The notes below the pieces were generated by a model. The model did no database searches and was not told the DNA's origin. It saw only the letters and a list, made by a program, of their open reading frames with translations. From Parachlorella kessleri (lineage: Eukaryota; Chlorophyta; Trebouxiophyceae; Chlorellales; Chlorellaceae), in NCBI GenBank assembly GCA_001598975.1, contig BBXU01001205.1, forward strand, positions 1 to 64,000: a stretch of DNA of 64,000 nucleotides. Reading direction: 5' to 3'. Of this stretch, positions 47,675 through 59,500 are shown piece by piece (the stretch's first letter is position 1; each line of letters begins with the position of its first letter). The translations under genes and the position numbers were made by a program.

Positions 47675-48832
47675 ATGGGCTGCGGACACAGCAAAGCCAG
47701 CGATGCCGCCGTGCAGTCTGTCAAAACCAACGCTGCAGTGCTGCAGGTGTGCTATCCTCAAGCTGCAGTGCCTAACTAACCTTGCATTCTCACCCTCAAG
47801 GCAAGCAAAGTGCTTGCAGGCCGTGCAACACAGCTACCCTCCTGCAGCTCCAGCGCTAGCTGAAGAAGTTGAGTCCAGCCATGAAAGTGCCACAGCTGTC
47901 CTCGACGTGGCGCACAGCTTGGAAACAGGCGGTGCTATGGCTCCTGTGCCTTTAGAGGTAGCAGCTGGCTGCAAACTTGGCCTGGTTGTCGGCATTAACG
48001 AAGTCCAGCCGCCTCAAACAGACTCAGAGTCGCCGACTGCCTGCTCTTCTTCAACTGCCCGCCGCCGGCGCCGTGCCAAGGCGGCAGCTCTTGCAGCTGC
48101 TGGTTCAGACTTGACAAAAGAGCAACCAGAGCAGCAACTACTGGAGGCTTACATGTCGAACTTCAGGTTCTTGCGGCATGCAGCCAGCTCTTTGTTCCAG
48201 GCAGCTTCAGACGAAGCATTGTGGGCTAGCCTACCACACTGGCAGACGATGGAATTTGAGAAGGGAGCTGCTGTGCTAGATTTTCATAGCGGATCCGAAC
48301 CTGACCAGCTGCTTCTAGTGCGACATGGGAAGGTGCAGCTGCTGCAGACAAATTTCAAACAAAGGCAGCTGAGCAGCCATGACAGCATTCTAAGATGTGG
48401 CAGCAGGCTCAGTAGCAGCAAGAGTGGGGCCTGTCTTGCAGCAAGCTCAACTGCCTCTGAGCTGTCAGAAGGCAAGCCGGAAGTTTTGGCGTTGAGCAGT
48501 CAGTCTTCCATCTATCACAGCAGTGCCACACCTGACGAACAAGATAAGCTTGATGCTGTGGTTTTGCTGGGGAGGGGTGACCAGCTTACGTTGCCCATCC
48601 AGCCTCCAGGTGAGCTGTGCTTGAGCCACCGTTGCGCTGACTATGATGGACAGCCTTGCTTCCAAGCTGGGAATAGTATAATAGGGATACCGGTAACTCA
48701 CAAAGACCCACAGGCCACAATTTTTAACAATAATGTGCAGGCTGGGGTGGTGGAGCTTTGTATGAGGCAGCCACCAGTGCTGTGGTCATGGCCCTGCCCA
48801 TGAGGCATGCCGAGCATTTGATCTTAATGTGA
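47675..48832 (+). CDS. Cyclic nucleotide-binding-like protein with MGC acylation start (about 317 aa)
   Basis: Three exons join in phase: 47675-47746, 47820-48609 and 48741-48832 (TGA). The third of three close ATGs was chosen because it gives MGCGHSK, a classic signal for N-myristoylation at Gly2 plus palmitoylation at Cys3, and the only frame that splices onto the long exon. A basic stretch (ARRRRRAK) follows near residue 110. The region FRFLRHA, LFQAASDEALWASL, EFEKGAAVLDFHSGSEPDQLLLVRHG resembles the first half of a CNBD beta-roll. After a Ser-rich insert, exon 3 supplies GGGALYEAATSAVVMAL, like the GE-ALL...ATV segment of the phosphate-binding cassette, though the usual Glu and Arg are not evident. 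The protein may therefore not bind cyclic nucleotide. Membrane attachment by lipid is inferred. The fold assignment is tentative. Confidence 0.6.
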
Positions 48833-49408
48833 CACGTCGGGACATGTGGTGTTGCAAAGGTTGGCAGGAAGCCAGAGCGTGTACTTCAATTATTCAGGGT
48901 GGCTAGTCGTGCGAACAGAGGTGACGGCGAACTGTGGTGACAGGGGCAATGCACTTATGCTCTAGGGCTTGCCGGAGTTCTGATCCAGTAGTTCTTTCCC
49001 CGAGTAAGCTAAGGCCTTTTCATTCAAGGTCATAGGTGGAGCTTGCCTGGTGGACAGGGTGGCCTGCAAGACTGGTTGCCGGGAATAGTTTGCCTTCAAA
49101 CTCAGCTTTCGTGATGGTGGCATGAAGAGGTATGCTCTATTTATATTTCATTGTCCCCAGTTTGCTAGCTCTCCTGAGGGCTGGCATTGCTGAAAGCATA
49201 TACATAAATAATACCACTTAACAATCTTGCTTGACACATTAGTCCAACTGTACAAGCTGCCGTTTTCAATCATGCCAACCGCAGAACTAACTGTTACTGC
49301 TAAGTACAAGACTGCCTTGACCTGGAAAATAGCATGCAACTCAAGCCGCTGCTGGGAATAAAAGAGGTTAAAAGGTGGACGAACACATTACTCTTCGTGA
49401 AATGCCGA
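48833..49408. other. Convergent spacer between CNBD-like and LRR genes
   Basis: These 576 bases hold the two facing 3' ends. No gene or clear TGTAA signal is recognised. Confidence 0.5.
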
Positions 49409-51675
49409 CTAACATGAGTACCAGCATCTGTATATCCCTTCCGACGCCACCTTGCGGCCAAAGCGCCCCTCAAGCCAGGATGACAGGGGTTCTACGCTGG
49501 CTGCAACGAAGCAGTTGCCTAAGAGGTCCAGCCAATGGAGCATAGACAACCGCGCCAGCCCCAGCGGCGGATGTGCCAGTTGACAGCCTGCTAGATTAAC
49601 AGTCTGCAGGTTTATCAGCCGACCCAAGTTCAAGTATTCTTGAGAAAGGCCCGGATTGTTGGATATGTCCAGCCAGATAAGTAGGGCGCAAGACTCCAGA
49701 CCCGCTGGGACGCATTGCAGGCTGCACCCCCGAAGCGTCAGCTCCCTCAAGGAGTCGGAGATGTGCCTATGCTCCAGCATGCCGTGCACAGCAGCCGCCC
49801 CACTCATGTTACAGCCTGAAAGTATCAGGCCATGGAGGCGTTTCCAGTGGGGGAGCCCTGCCAATATCTGCTGGGGCTGGCAGAAGGAGCACTCCAAGTG
49901 CTGCAGCGCTGTGAGATGTGTGAGTGTGGGTAGGGCCTGCTGGAAGTTGTTCCAGGACTCCCTGCGCTCCGCAAGGGTCTGCCACCCCACCGCCAGGAAT
50001 CGCAGCTGCCGGGGTAGCAACAGCGGCGGGTTGTGCGGTAGGTGCAGCAGCGGGGCGGTTGTGCGGAGGTTTAGGCGTACAAGGCGGCTCAGCTGGTCCA
50101 GGCCCTCCGGCCACGCTTGCAGCAGTGAGGAGTGCAGTGAGAGACAGCGCAGGCCTGTTGCCGTGCCCACACTGAGCTCCAGGGCCCCATCCTCCCCACC
50201 CATGTCGTTATCCGACAGGTCCAGGTGGGTGAGGCCTACGAGGGCTGCTGGCACCTCCTGCGGGCCGTAGAGGCAGCCGGCAACGGAGAGGCGCTGGAGC
50301 GCACTCAAGGTAGAAAGGCTTTCCAGATGCTGCCAGGGGAAGAGCTCTGCAGCCTCCGGGTCCATATCCATATGGACTGACAGCGAGGTAAGGCTTCTGG
50401 ATGCCGCTACGGCTAGGGCTTGGATGGTAAAAGAGCCAGACGGGAACATGGTCAGGCAGAGGTCCTGCTTGAGCATATCAAATGCAGTGCGATTAGGCAG
50501 TGTACAGCAGCGGCAGGGGCCAAGGTGGTGTAGCCGAGCTCCACCCAGCAGCACAAGGGCTAAGGGGCAGTCCAGGCAAGCACCAACAGCTGCCCAGGCT
50601 AGCTGCTGATTGACTCACACCTCATGCCTAGACTCTACAGTCAACTCTGCTGACTCTCGCCTCACCTTGAGCTTGGGAAGGTGCAGCAGCCCAGATACTA
50701 AGGCCGGCTGCACTGCCGAAATGTCCTCTGATCCGCGCTCCTGATCATCATTGAAGATGGTAAGCTCCAGTCGAGTGAGGAAGCAGGACCGCGGGAGGAG
50801 CCTGCAGCAGGGCAGCTGCCGCCAGACACTTTGAAGCCCGCAGCATCATCCAGCCAGGCAGAGTTGTTGGGTGTCGGAAGGTTCAAGTAGACCAATCCCA
50901 CGCGACAAGCACCGACAGTTGCACTGACGGCATGGGTTTGACAGCATGGATGCGCTGTGCATGTTGCCTGGCACCAAGGCCGAGGTACGTCAGGCGCACA
51001 TCCTGTAGGGGGCTGCAGCTCTATCGCCGGTGCTCAGATGCCAAGACGTTTCATCACACATTGACAGCTGGCGCAAGCTGGCGCAGCACCATCTCACCGG
51101 TCCAGATGCGCAACCATAGCGTCCAACACGTGAAGCTGAAGCGACTGGAGCTCAGGCATGAAGTGTAGAAGAGCAGCATGTAAGGACACAGTGCTTATGT
51201 CGTCCACCTCCGCTGCCACCCCCTCCCTCTGGCAGACCAGCTCCAGATTTGCCTGCTGCACCCCTGCCAGAGCCAAGAAGAGTGCCGAGCGCAGAAAGTC
51301 CGAGGTGTGCAAGGATGGCGTCCCAAATGGAAGATGCAGCGGCCGGCAGAGGTTGACATGCTACAGGCAGAGGGAGTGCAATACTTAAGACTATGTCGTG
51401 GACTGTCAAAGGGAGCGTAGGAAGGGGAGGTGGCTGCCATCAAGAAAGAGCAACGTACAACGGAGCCAGAGACACTCTTGTTGTGACACAGAGTCGTGAC
51501 CGGAGTATGCCCATCATGCTGAGCAACTTGGTCCTCTTCCTTGAAGAGAGAACCAGCTAACTGGTGGCAGGCGATGCCACGTATGTACTTCACCTTGAGC
51601 TCCTCCTTCACTACCTCGTCAAAGGCATCTCGCCAGGCCGTGCATACCAAGCGTAGATGCGTATAGATTAGCGTC
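49409..51675 (-). CDS. F-box-like leucine-rich-repeat protein (5' end unresolved)
   Basis: The last exon, 49409-50605, gives 398 residues of irregular leucine-rich repeats, for example LVGLTHLDLSDND, LIWLDISNNPGLS, LINLQTVNLAGCQL and LSMLHWLDLLGN. Upstream pieces in phase are 50666 to about 50840 (TRLELTIF...HLPKLK), an exon near 50900-51020 (PLQDVRLTYLGLGARQ), 51098-51360 (HVNLCRPLHLPFG...) and 51594-51675, which reads THLRLVCTAWRDAFDE, like the second half of an F-box. F-box plus LRR proteins usually select substrates for SCF ubiquitin ligases. The first half of the F-box and the start codon were not found, and the join between 50840 and 51020 is uncertain. A plain LRR protein is the alternative. 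Confidence 0.65.
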
Positions 51676-53548
51676 CTGCAAAGCTAGCGCCACAGCGCGG
51701 CGTCAGCGTAAGGGTAAGTGTCTGTGTTGTCTCAGTACCACTAGGCAGTGGGCACGCGGGCATGTGCTCGCAGTGCATGCGTGAATATACAATGCCAAGC
51801 ACGTTTGCAACAGCGTAAGGATACGCTCCCAACAAGCACTGACAGAGGGCACTGGGCAGGCACTCCTCACCTTGTCCCAAAGAGGGCGGCCTGCATAACG
51901 CTTTTGAGTATGAAGGCATTGCTAAGGGCACCCATCAAACACTCACTTACAATTCTACACAGCGCTTGTGCTCGCAGGCTTTTCTAATTGCCTGCTGCTT
52001 GCGTGGCAAACCATGCTGACATGGACTTGGCGCTGATCTTCCCCCCGCAGAACGTTTAGCTATATTTGTGGCAGCAGTGATATGGCACGTGAAGGGATGC
52101 CTATCAAAATAGTTGCTGCAAAGCACTTGTCAGTGTGCTGACAACGATATGTAGAATTGCAGGAGCTTTCGAACTGGGCATCAGCTTGTCTGTGGCCACC
52201 TACACATTCCTGTGCAAACCCAGCTCAGACAACCCACAGGTTGCACTACCTCCTGACATCAACACATAGTATGGATGAGGTGTTGCCTGGAGGCACACAG
52301 ATGTTGGTTGCCCCACCATTCCTTGTCACCAGAGGTAATTACATCAACCGTCTTGGGGTGTTTCGGCCGCAGCGCAGTCATTAAGGAAACGCTCAGTAAA
52401 CCAAGCAGGAAACTAGCAGGTCAGCCCCCAAACGCTGCTCGATTGGTTGGCATCACGTCAGACTGCAGACGAAAAGGTTGCAAGGCAAGCTGCCCCTATG
52501 ATCTAAATCTCGCGAAGCCACCAGTAGTGACAAGTACACTGCCAGCAACCTGATTACGAGCTGCATCAGACACCAAAGTCACAATGCGCAACATGCTTTC
52601 CCCCATGCATGCCCCCATGTCAGTCCACAGCTACCAGTCTGTACTATCTGCCAACAGCGTCATCAGAGTCACAGTTCTGCCCACCTTGACCAGGCTGTAC
52701 TATAGATTTCCGTATCTACCACTGGGTTTCAAGACAACACGTCGGTGCAAGTCTTAGCATCAAGTTGAACCATCTGCAACTTCCTCGCACCTATAGGAGA
52801 CAGCTGTGGCATCACCTGCCACCTTGCCTAGACGTGCATGCTTCCATGAAAAAACAGAGTCAGACATCTAGTTTGGCTTCCTAGATGCCTTACGCGCTGG
52901 AGGCCTAGCCAAATAGTTCGTGCAATACCAGGGACGAGCAGTTGAGGATCGATGCTTGAAAGACAGTCCCCCCTCTCAGTGTGGGTACGGTCTGCGGCCC
53001 CTAGCCAGAAAGTAACCAGCAACAACATTGTAGGGTTCAGTTTGCTGCAAACCAATGATACGAATGTGCCTACCGCACAGCTAGCTGCCTTGTGGTGACG
53101 TTTAATGCAAACTGCCCCCAGCCCCCCAGGAAACAAGTGAAAAAAAGCTGTACAATACAGTCAGCTGCCGCTGCACTCCTGGTGGTCCTTGCTAAGGTGC
53201 AAAGCAGCCAACCAACTTGCCACGCCCTGCTAAAAACCACTACCGCTGCAATAACAGCCTCCTGCTAGTAACACAAGCCAGTCATCGATGCCTAGAGCGA
53301 TCTGAAAAGGAAAATTGGGGTGTGGCAGGCGGTTTCTCCCCAGCCACCACCCTGGCAATACATAAGAAATGCGGTCACCTAGCAAGCCTAAAGAAAAACA
53401 TACCTGCCTCCCCGTACGACTAACAGTTGCCTGGCACCCCTTTCAACTCAGCAGCGGCATGTACCCCACCATACGTCACTAGCCAGCAGTTGAGGGGGAG
53501 TTGGCCCTCATTGCTGCGCACCTGCACCATGCACTCCATCCCCTAGCT
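51676..53548. other. Region with no recognised gene
   Basis: It must hold the missing 5' end of the LRR gene on the left and the 3' untranslated region of the CPP gene on the right. Open frames are short on both strands and match nothing I know. Base composition is less GC-rich than the flanking exons. Confidence 0.45.
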
Positions 53549-56500
53549 TCACTCCAGGGCGGAAGTGATGGTCCGCAGCGGTTTCCGCTTGGCAGACAGC
53601 GACCGCGGCGACAACGGCGGCGCCTGCTGTGCCTGCTGCGCCCTCTGTGCGCGCTGCCGTGCACCGCCGCCCTCGCCGCGGGTCCGCTTTCTGGTGCTCG
53701 AGCGCCCTCCGACATCCTGCTCCTCTGCCGGATCCATTTCCTGCATCGCCGCATCACCCGAGTCTGGCGCGGAGACTCCCTCTGCTGGAAGCGCCTGCTC
53801 TAGGGCAGCCATAGCAGCCTCTCCTGGGTACTGCTGCTGAAGCAGCGCCTGCTGGGCCCCGCTGCCGCCCACGGCATTCAGCTGCAGCCAGGTCAGCGGC
53901 GGCTGCGCCACCGGGACATCCACGCCGCTGGGAGAATCCTGGGAGTCCAGGGCAAGGTCCATGTCAGAGACTGCCGCTGGCGAGGCTGCTGCTGCCTGCA
54001 GCAAAGCCTCTGCCTGCTGTGGCTGCAGCTGCAGGGGCAGTTGCTGCAGCCCAGCGGGCAGCTGAGGCGCAGCAAGTGCAGCTGGCGAGTTTGTGAGAAG
54101 CTCACTGCCATGCTTTGCCGGCTGGAAAGTGAAGGCAGGTAACTGGTGGTGCTGCTGCTGCTGCGGGGCTTCATGCCAGGCTCTGTCGTCAGTTGCAGCA
54201 CCAGGGGCAAAAGCAGGTAAATGCTTGCCCTCGGCAAGGTCAATGCCTGGCAGAGCAGGCCTCAAGGCCGGCTGAAGCAGTGGCCCTGCTGAGCCTGCTG
54301 CGTCTGCCGCGCTTTCCTGGCTGCCTGCCAGCAGCTGCCGCACCTCAGCAAGCGCAGCATGAGGCTCTTGCGTGGGTTCGCCTGCAGGGGGCGGCTGTTC
54401 CTGGTGCTGCAACTCCTGCTCCTGCTGAGACTGTTGCTGCTGCAGCGGGTGGGGTTGTGCTGGATGGGCGCCCTGGGGTGCAATAACCGTGGAAAGGGCG
54501 GCAGCATTGCCGTGCTGTGCGGGCTGTAGCACTGAGGGCACGGGCGCAGCAGCGTTAGCTGCCAGCCCGCCCTGCTGCGCCTGCTGGGCGGCAAACTGCT
54601 GGAGGAATCTCATGGCGGCAGTGGGGTCGCCCTGCAACTTGAGGTAGCAACGAGGGTTGCCAGTCAGAACTCTACATGGGGGTCATCACTCGCTGCACCG
54701 CTCGTCACTATTAAGAGCCAGAGGGCTCCCAATAAGGCGCCATCCAAAGTTGTGCACAACTAGCGGCTAGATCAGTGTGCAACGGCTCTTCAGCCCAGCG
54801 TAGTGGCGGGCCATCACCAAAACCAGCAAACCGGCCAAAAGGCACAGCTCCTAGTAAGCTCGCCGCCTAATCGCAGGTTGGAACACACAATTACAATGAC
54901 ACGGGTGTATGGCTGCCGCTAACATCAAATGCCGCCTCTACACACCTGTGCTTCGTTAGGCAAGGTGAGAGGCAGCTGTAGGGTGTGCATGCCACTGCTG
55001 CTGCCAAAAGGCCACATCAGCGGGACGATGATCTGCAGCACAGCACAGTAAGGCATGGCAGTGCGCAGCGGTGTCGCAAATCGTTTTCAAAAGCCTTCCC
55101 ACCAGCTCAGAGTTAACAAGGCCACCTCCAACAGGGGTGCGGCTTCTCAGTAATAGCAAGCTGCGCTGCCTCCTGCCGCGTCCAGGAACAGCCAATAGAA
55201 ACCAACTGATAGCTGTGACCAGCAAATGGGTTCGACAGCTGTGACTGGCAGCAGAGGTGACAGCAAGCGAAGCCAGCCAGGTGCCCCAGGCAACCCTGAC
55301 CAGCACCTTCTGGCCTGCCACATCAAAGTGCCTCACCTGCCCACTGCTGGTGACAATCCCAGTGCTGCCAGCCGCACCAGGCTGCTTGGCACCACCTGCT
55401 GCAGCAGCATTAGCTGGGGAGGCTTGCAGCATGGAGTACAGCTGTAGCATCTGTGGGCTGGCGGCTGTCAGGGGCGTGGAGACACCAGCGGCAGCACTCC
55501 CTGTGGGGAGGTTTGGCGAGGGCGTCAGCTGCCTGTTAGCGGCTGCTGCAGCTTGATCGGCACTGGGACCTGTGCTGTTAGCGGCTGTAGCCTCACCAGC
55601 TGCTGCTACATGGCCATCAGCTGTAGCCTGCGGAGCGGCAGCAGCAGCAGCAGCCTGCTGTAGCTGCATCTGCTGCAGCGCATGCTGCTGGTGCTGCTGC
55701 GTGAGCGGAAGGAGGAACTGCAGGGCTCCACCCAGGGCCAGCGCAGCGGCAGCGTCAGGTGCCATGCCGCGCACGCCCTGTATACCACCTGCTCGCTGCT
55801 GCGCCGCAGCGGCTGCCGCTGCTGCGCCTGGCGGCAGCGTCATGCCGCGGCCTCCAGGGATGAGGATGGGGATGCCAGCCCGCATGGCTGCAGCAGCGGC
55901 CGCAGCAGGCAGCGGCTGCGCCGCTGTCGCGCCTGCCATGGCAGGCGCTGAGCGCCGGCCGCGGCCCGGGTGCCGCCGGTGCGAGTCTACCGTGTTGTGG
56001 CAGCCTTCGCACTTGCAGTGCTCGCCGCAGGGCACACCCGCGGAGAAGCACTCGCAGTACTTCTTCATGCAGTGGCTCTTCTTGCAATTGCAGCCCTTGC
56101 GGTGCTGACCACCCACAGAGGGGTCCGCCTGCGAAGATAGAAGGACATGCAAATTTAAAGGTGTAGCTTTAGACCGCTGCACTACTTCCATATGAACTTC
56201 TTGCCAGCTTTCAATGGCGCTGCATGTCAGCTCATAACCCAAGCAACCTATTTCTTGAAAAGAGGGGTGGGGGAACGGAAAGCTTGCAACCACACCACCG
56301 CCAGCCAGCCTTGCCAATGATCCATCTTTACACAATCTGACTGCCGGTGTGGCCACAATGCAAGCACGATTGGCACTTACTTCCAGGACAAGTGCTTCGA
56401 AATGCGCCTCACCTCTATCTTTTCCTTGAAGGCATTGGGGTTGCGGCTCGCTATTTGATCTCGGGCCGCCTTCACAGAACCGCTGCACCAAACATGCACA

Positions 56501-59500
56501 GATACAGGTCAGCCAAGCCTCGCTCCAGCAAGGAAGACGCCACTGGACTGACTACCAACTTGCAGGACGGCACATCGGCACCAGAGATCCAACAGTACCC
56601 ACAAGAGAGGTGCCGGCCGCGGCGGTGCAAGTCAAATTGAAAATACTCTCAGCAATGTCATTAAGTAATGCTCCACTAAGCTATAGCTACTAGCCACAAT
56701 CACCGGCAAATCAGTACGCCGGCAGCCAAGACAGCACATCATTCATGTAGCATGTAGTACCACACACGACCCACTGTGATCAAGAATCACCCGCAACCGC
56801 ATCGCCCACATGGACATCACCCACAAACGGATCGCTGACATGGCATCACCCACATACCGCTCCGCCTGGCGCATGCACAGGTTTTCCACTCGGTTGGAGC
56901 AGCCCACTCGGTTGGTGCAGCCCACGCAGGACCACTGTCACCAGGTATCACCCACAATGATCACCACCACATGACCACCGCAATGGCTGCACTTACAGGT
57001 TTTCCACTCGGTTGGAGCAGCCCACGCAGGAGCACTGCGGTCCACAGAAGCCGCCGGCAGCGAAGCAGTCGCAGTAGAGCTTGAGGCACTTGGACTTCTT
57101 GCAGTTGCACTTCTTGTTGCTGCAGGGCAGGCAAGGTGCTTGGTGTGCATCTTAGCACGTTTGTAAGAGAGGAAGTCAGCTACGCATCACAACACTAGCA
57201 AGCACAGCATGCAAACAGGCTCAAGGCTCATCACCAGCACTCCACAGCAAGGTGTATCAGCTGCCCCGGCATGCAGACAGGCGTGCAACTTGTCGGTTCA
57301 GCACGGTCAGGACAACCAATGGCACAACGTCCGCACCTCAGAAGTAAGTAACACCAGGTCCATGGCAGGTAGAAAGCACGCCGGGCTATCATTAGATAGC
57401 TAACAACACAACTCAGCAGCAAAGCAAGGGCATCATGTCATGCAAGCCAACAACAAACACAACCCTGACAGGAAGGAAAAAGACACTAAAAAAGAACCAG
57501 ACAACAGCTGCCTACCTCTGGGTGAGCATGTGAGCAATCAGCGCCTCGTCACTTATGGGCTGCTGCACCACCGGAGCAGCGGCGCCGGCGCCGCCAGAGC
57601 CTCGCCCTGACCCGCCCGCCGACATGCGCCGCGTCATGGGCGCAACAGCTGCGGCAGCAGCTGCCGCCCGCGACTGGATGGCTGCGGCGCGGGTCGCCAC
57701 GCGCGCCGAGCGCGCGGCGGCTATGCCGCTGGCGCCAGCGCCCGCGCTGGCGCCGCTGCTGCTGGCGGGGGCGGCGACCGCCGCCTCCAGCGCTGCTGTG
57801 ATGGCGGCGTTGGCTGCCATCTTCACCGCGGGCGAGTCGAGGCCGGCGGGGCGCGAGGCGGGCCCACCGCGCGCGGGGCTGCCAGTGCTGGTTGCCGCCA
57901 GCAGGTTGAGCTTATCATCAGAGCGCAGCTTGGGAATGGGCAGGAAGGTGTCCAGGTTTAGCGGCACGCACATGGGTGACTGGGGAAGCATAGCGTGCAC
58001 CTGCGCAGCGGGACAGAGACGGAGCACCAGGTCATGTGGATACCGAGGCACACAGGGGTTGTTCGCAGGCATCTGATCCGTCACAGCATTCGTGGCCTGC
58101 ATACACAGAATCTCGCACTCCAGCTATCACCTCCTACCTACCCCAACAGCAGCCCCCATCTCCCTGGGCCAGATATTATCCAATACTCACACCTCAGTTG
58201 CATCTAGCCATCCAATCCAGCTTCATGCCTTACTGCCTTCTCCAGCGTATTGCTTATAGCACCATCAAACCTGCCCCAGCAACAAAATGCCTTCCTGCCT
58301 CAGCTTCAAACCCGCCAGACCAGGAAACCACACAAAGCAACCAGCAGAGGCACCATAGGTGCAGCCACCCTGCGTTGCAATGCACCCACCAGGGGAGTGG
58401 GCTCCGCATCATCATCTGTAGCAAAGCCCTGTGCAAGAGAATCCTCTGACCCGCCCACTGCCCTCGGCCGCTTGGGCGCGCCAGGCACACTATGGTACCG
58501 CCGCAGCATGGCGCTGCCATAGGCTCCCCCAAGGCTTTCTCGCCGTGCCTGCTGCTGCTGCTGCTGCCGCCGTGGCTGCACCATCCGTGGGCTCTCGGCT
58601 GGCGGCAAGCTGCTGCGGCTGTGGAAGCGGGCACGACTTAGCCTTCCGGCCTCTCCAGCTGTGCCTGCCAAGCTTGCCAAGCCTGCAGCAACGCCTTCCT
58701 CCCCATACTCTTCGTCTACATCGCTGCTGGCCTCCCCTGCCTGCTCGTCCTCGCTACCATCGCCTTCAAGTTCGCTGGCACTGCCGGCTGCTGCCGCTGC
58801 CTCACTGTCAGTCCCCTGCATGCCTGCACTGTTCGCCAGGCTGGCATGCCGCTGGAGGTGGCTGGCCCCCACATGGCCGTTCAGGAGCAGCACATTGGCT
58901 GCCGCCGTCGCAGCCGCCGCACCATTCACAGCTTGGGCTGCGAAGCCGTCGGCCGCAACGCTGGGCTGTGCAACAAAGAAGGGCGGGGGAGGAGGCACTG
59001 AAGCCTCGCCGCGAAAACCACCGCTGCCCGACGGCCGCGCTCTGCTGCCATCCTCCTCCTGCAGTCCTGCTTGGGCGGCTGCCAGGGCTTCCCTGCGCGC
59101 CTCCCAGCCTCCAACCACTTGCGCGCGAGGCGTCTCAGCGTCGCTGCCGCTGCCCAACTGCCCATCTGCTGCTGCATCGCTGCCCTGCCGCAACAGGACG
59201 CCAGCGGAGCCGCCACCGCTTTGCTGGCCGCTGCAAGGGGATGCCCCATTTTCCTGGGCGCCACCGTTGGCAGTGCCACAGTCCTCTCTTGGGCCTCCCA
59301 CAAGATCTCGCCCTGCCGCTGCAGAAGGCTGTCTCTCCTCCAAAGCCGAGCTGCCCGCCCTGTGAGCGCCGGCTTTTGCCGGGGAGAACAAGCCAGCGAA
59401 GGAGCTACGACTAGGGCCAGCTGCGGCGCCGCCGCTGCCGCCTAGCATGCTCAGCGCGCCACCTGGCGACGACCGGCTGTGACCCTCCAGCAGTGCCGCA

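Noticed and set aside
47616..47819. N-terminal hydrophobic stretch of the long frame at 47616-48803, suggesting a signal peptide
   Set aside because: That part has no ATG at its start and spans the real exon 1 in another frame plus an intron. The MGC start spliced at 47746/47820 is better supported.
49656..50270. A 204-residue + strand frame
   Set aside because: Opposite the LRR exon, whose - strand translation shows clear leucine-rich repeats.
55572..56108. A 178-residue Cys/Ala-rich + strand frame
   Set aside because: It is the antisense of the CXC-2 and poly-Ala exon of the CPP gene, which has recognisable domains on the - strand.
58431..59414. A 327-residue + strand frame
   Set aside because: Antisense to the large CPP exon 58390-59740. 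It is open only because of GC-rich low-complexity codons.
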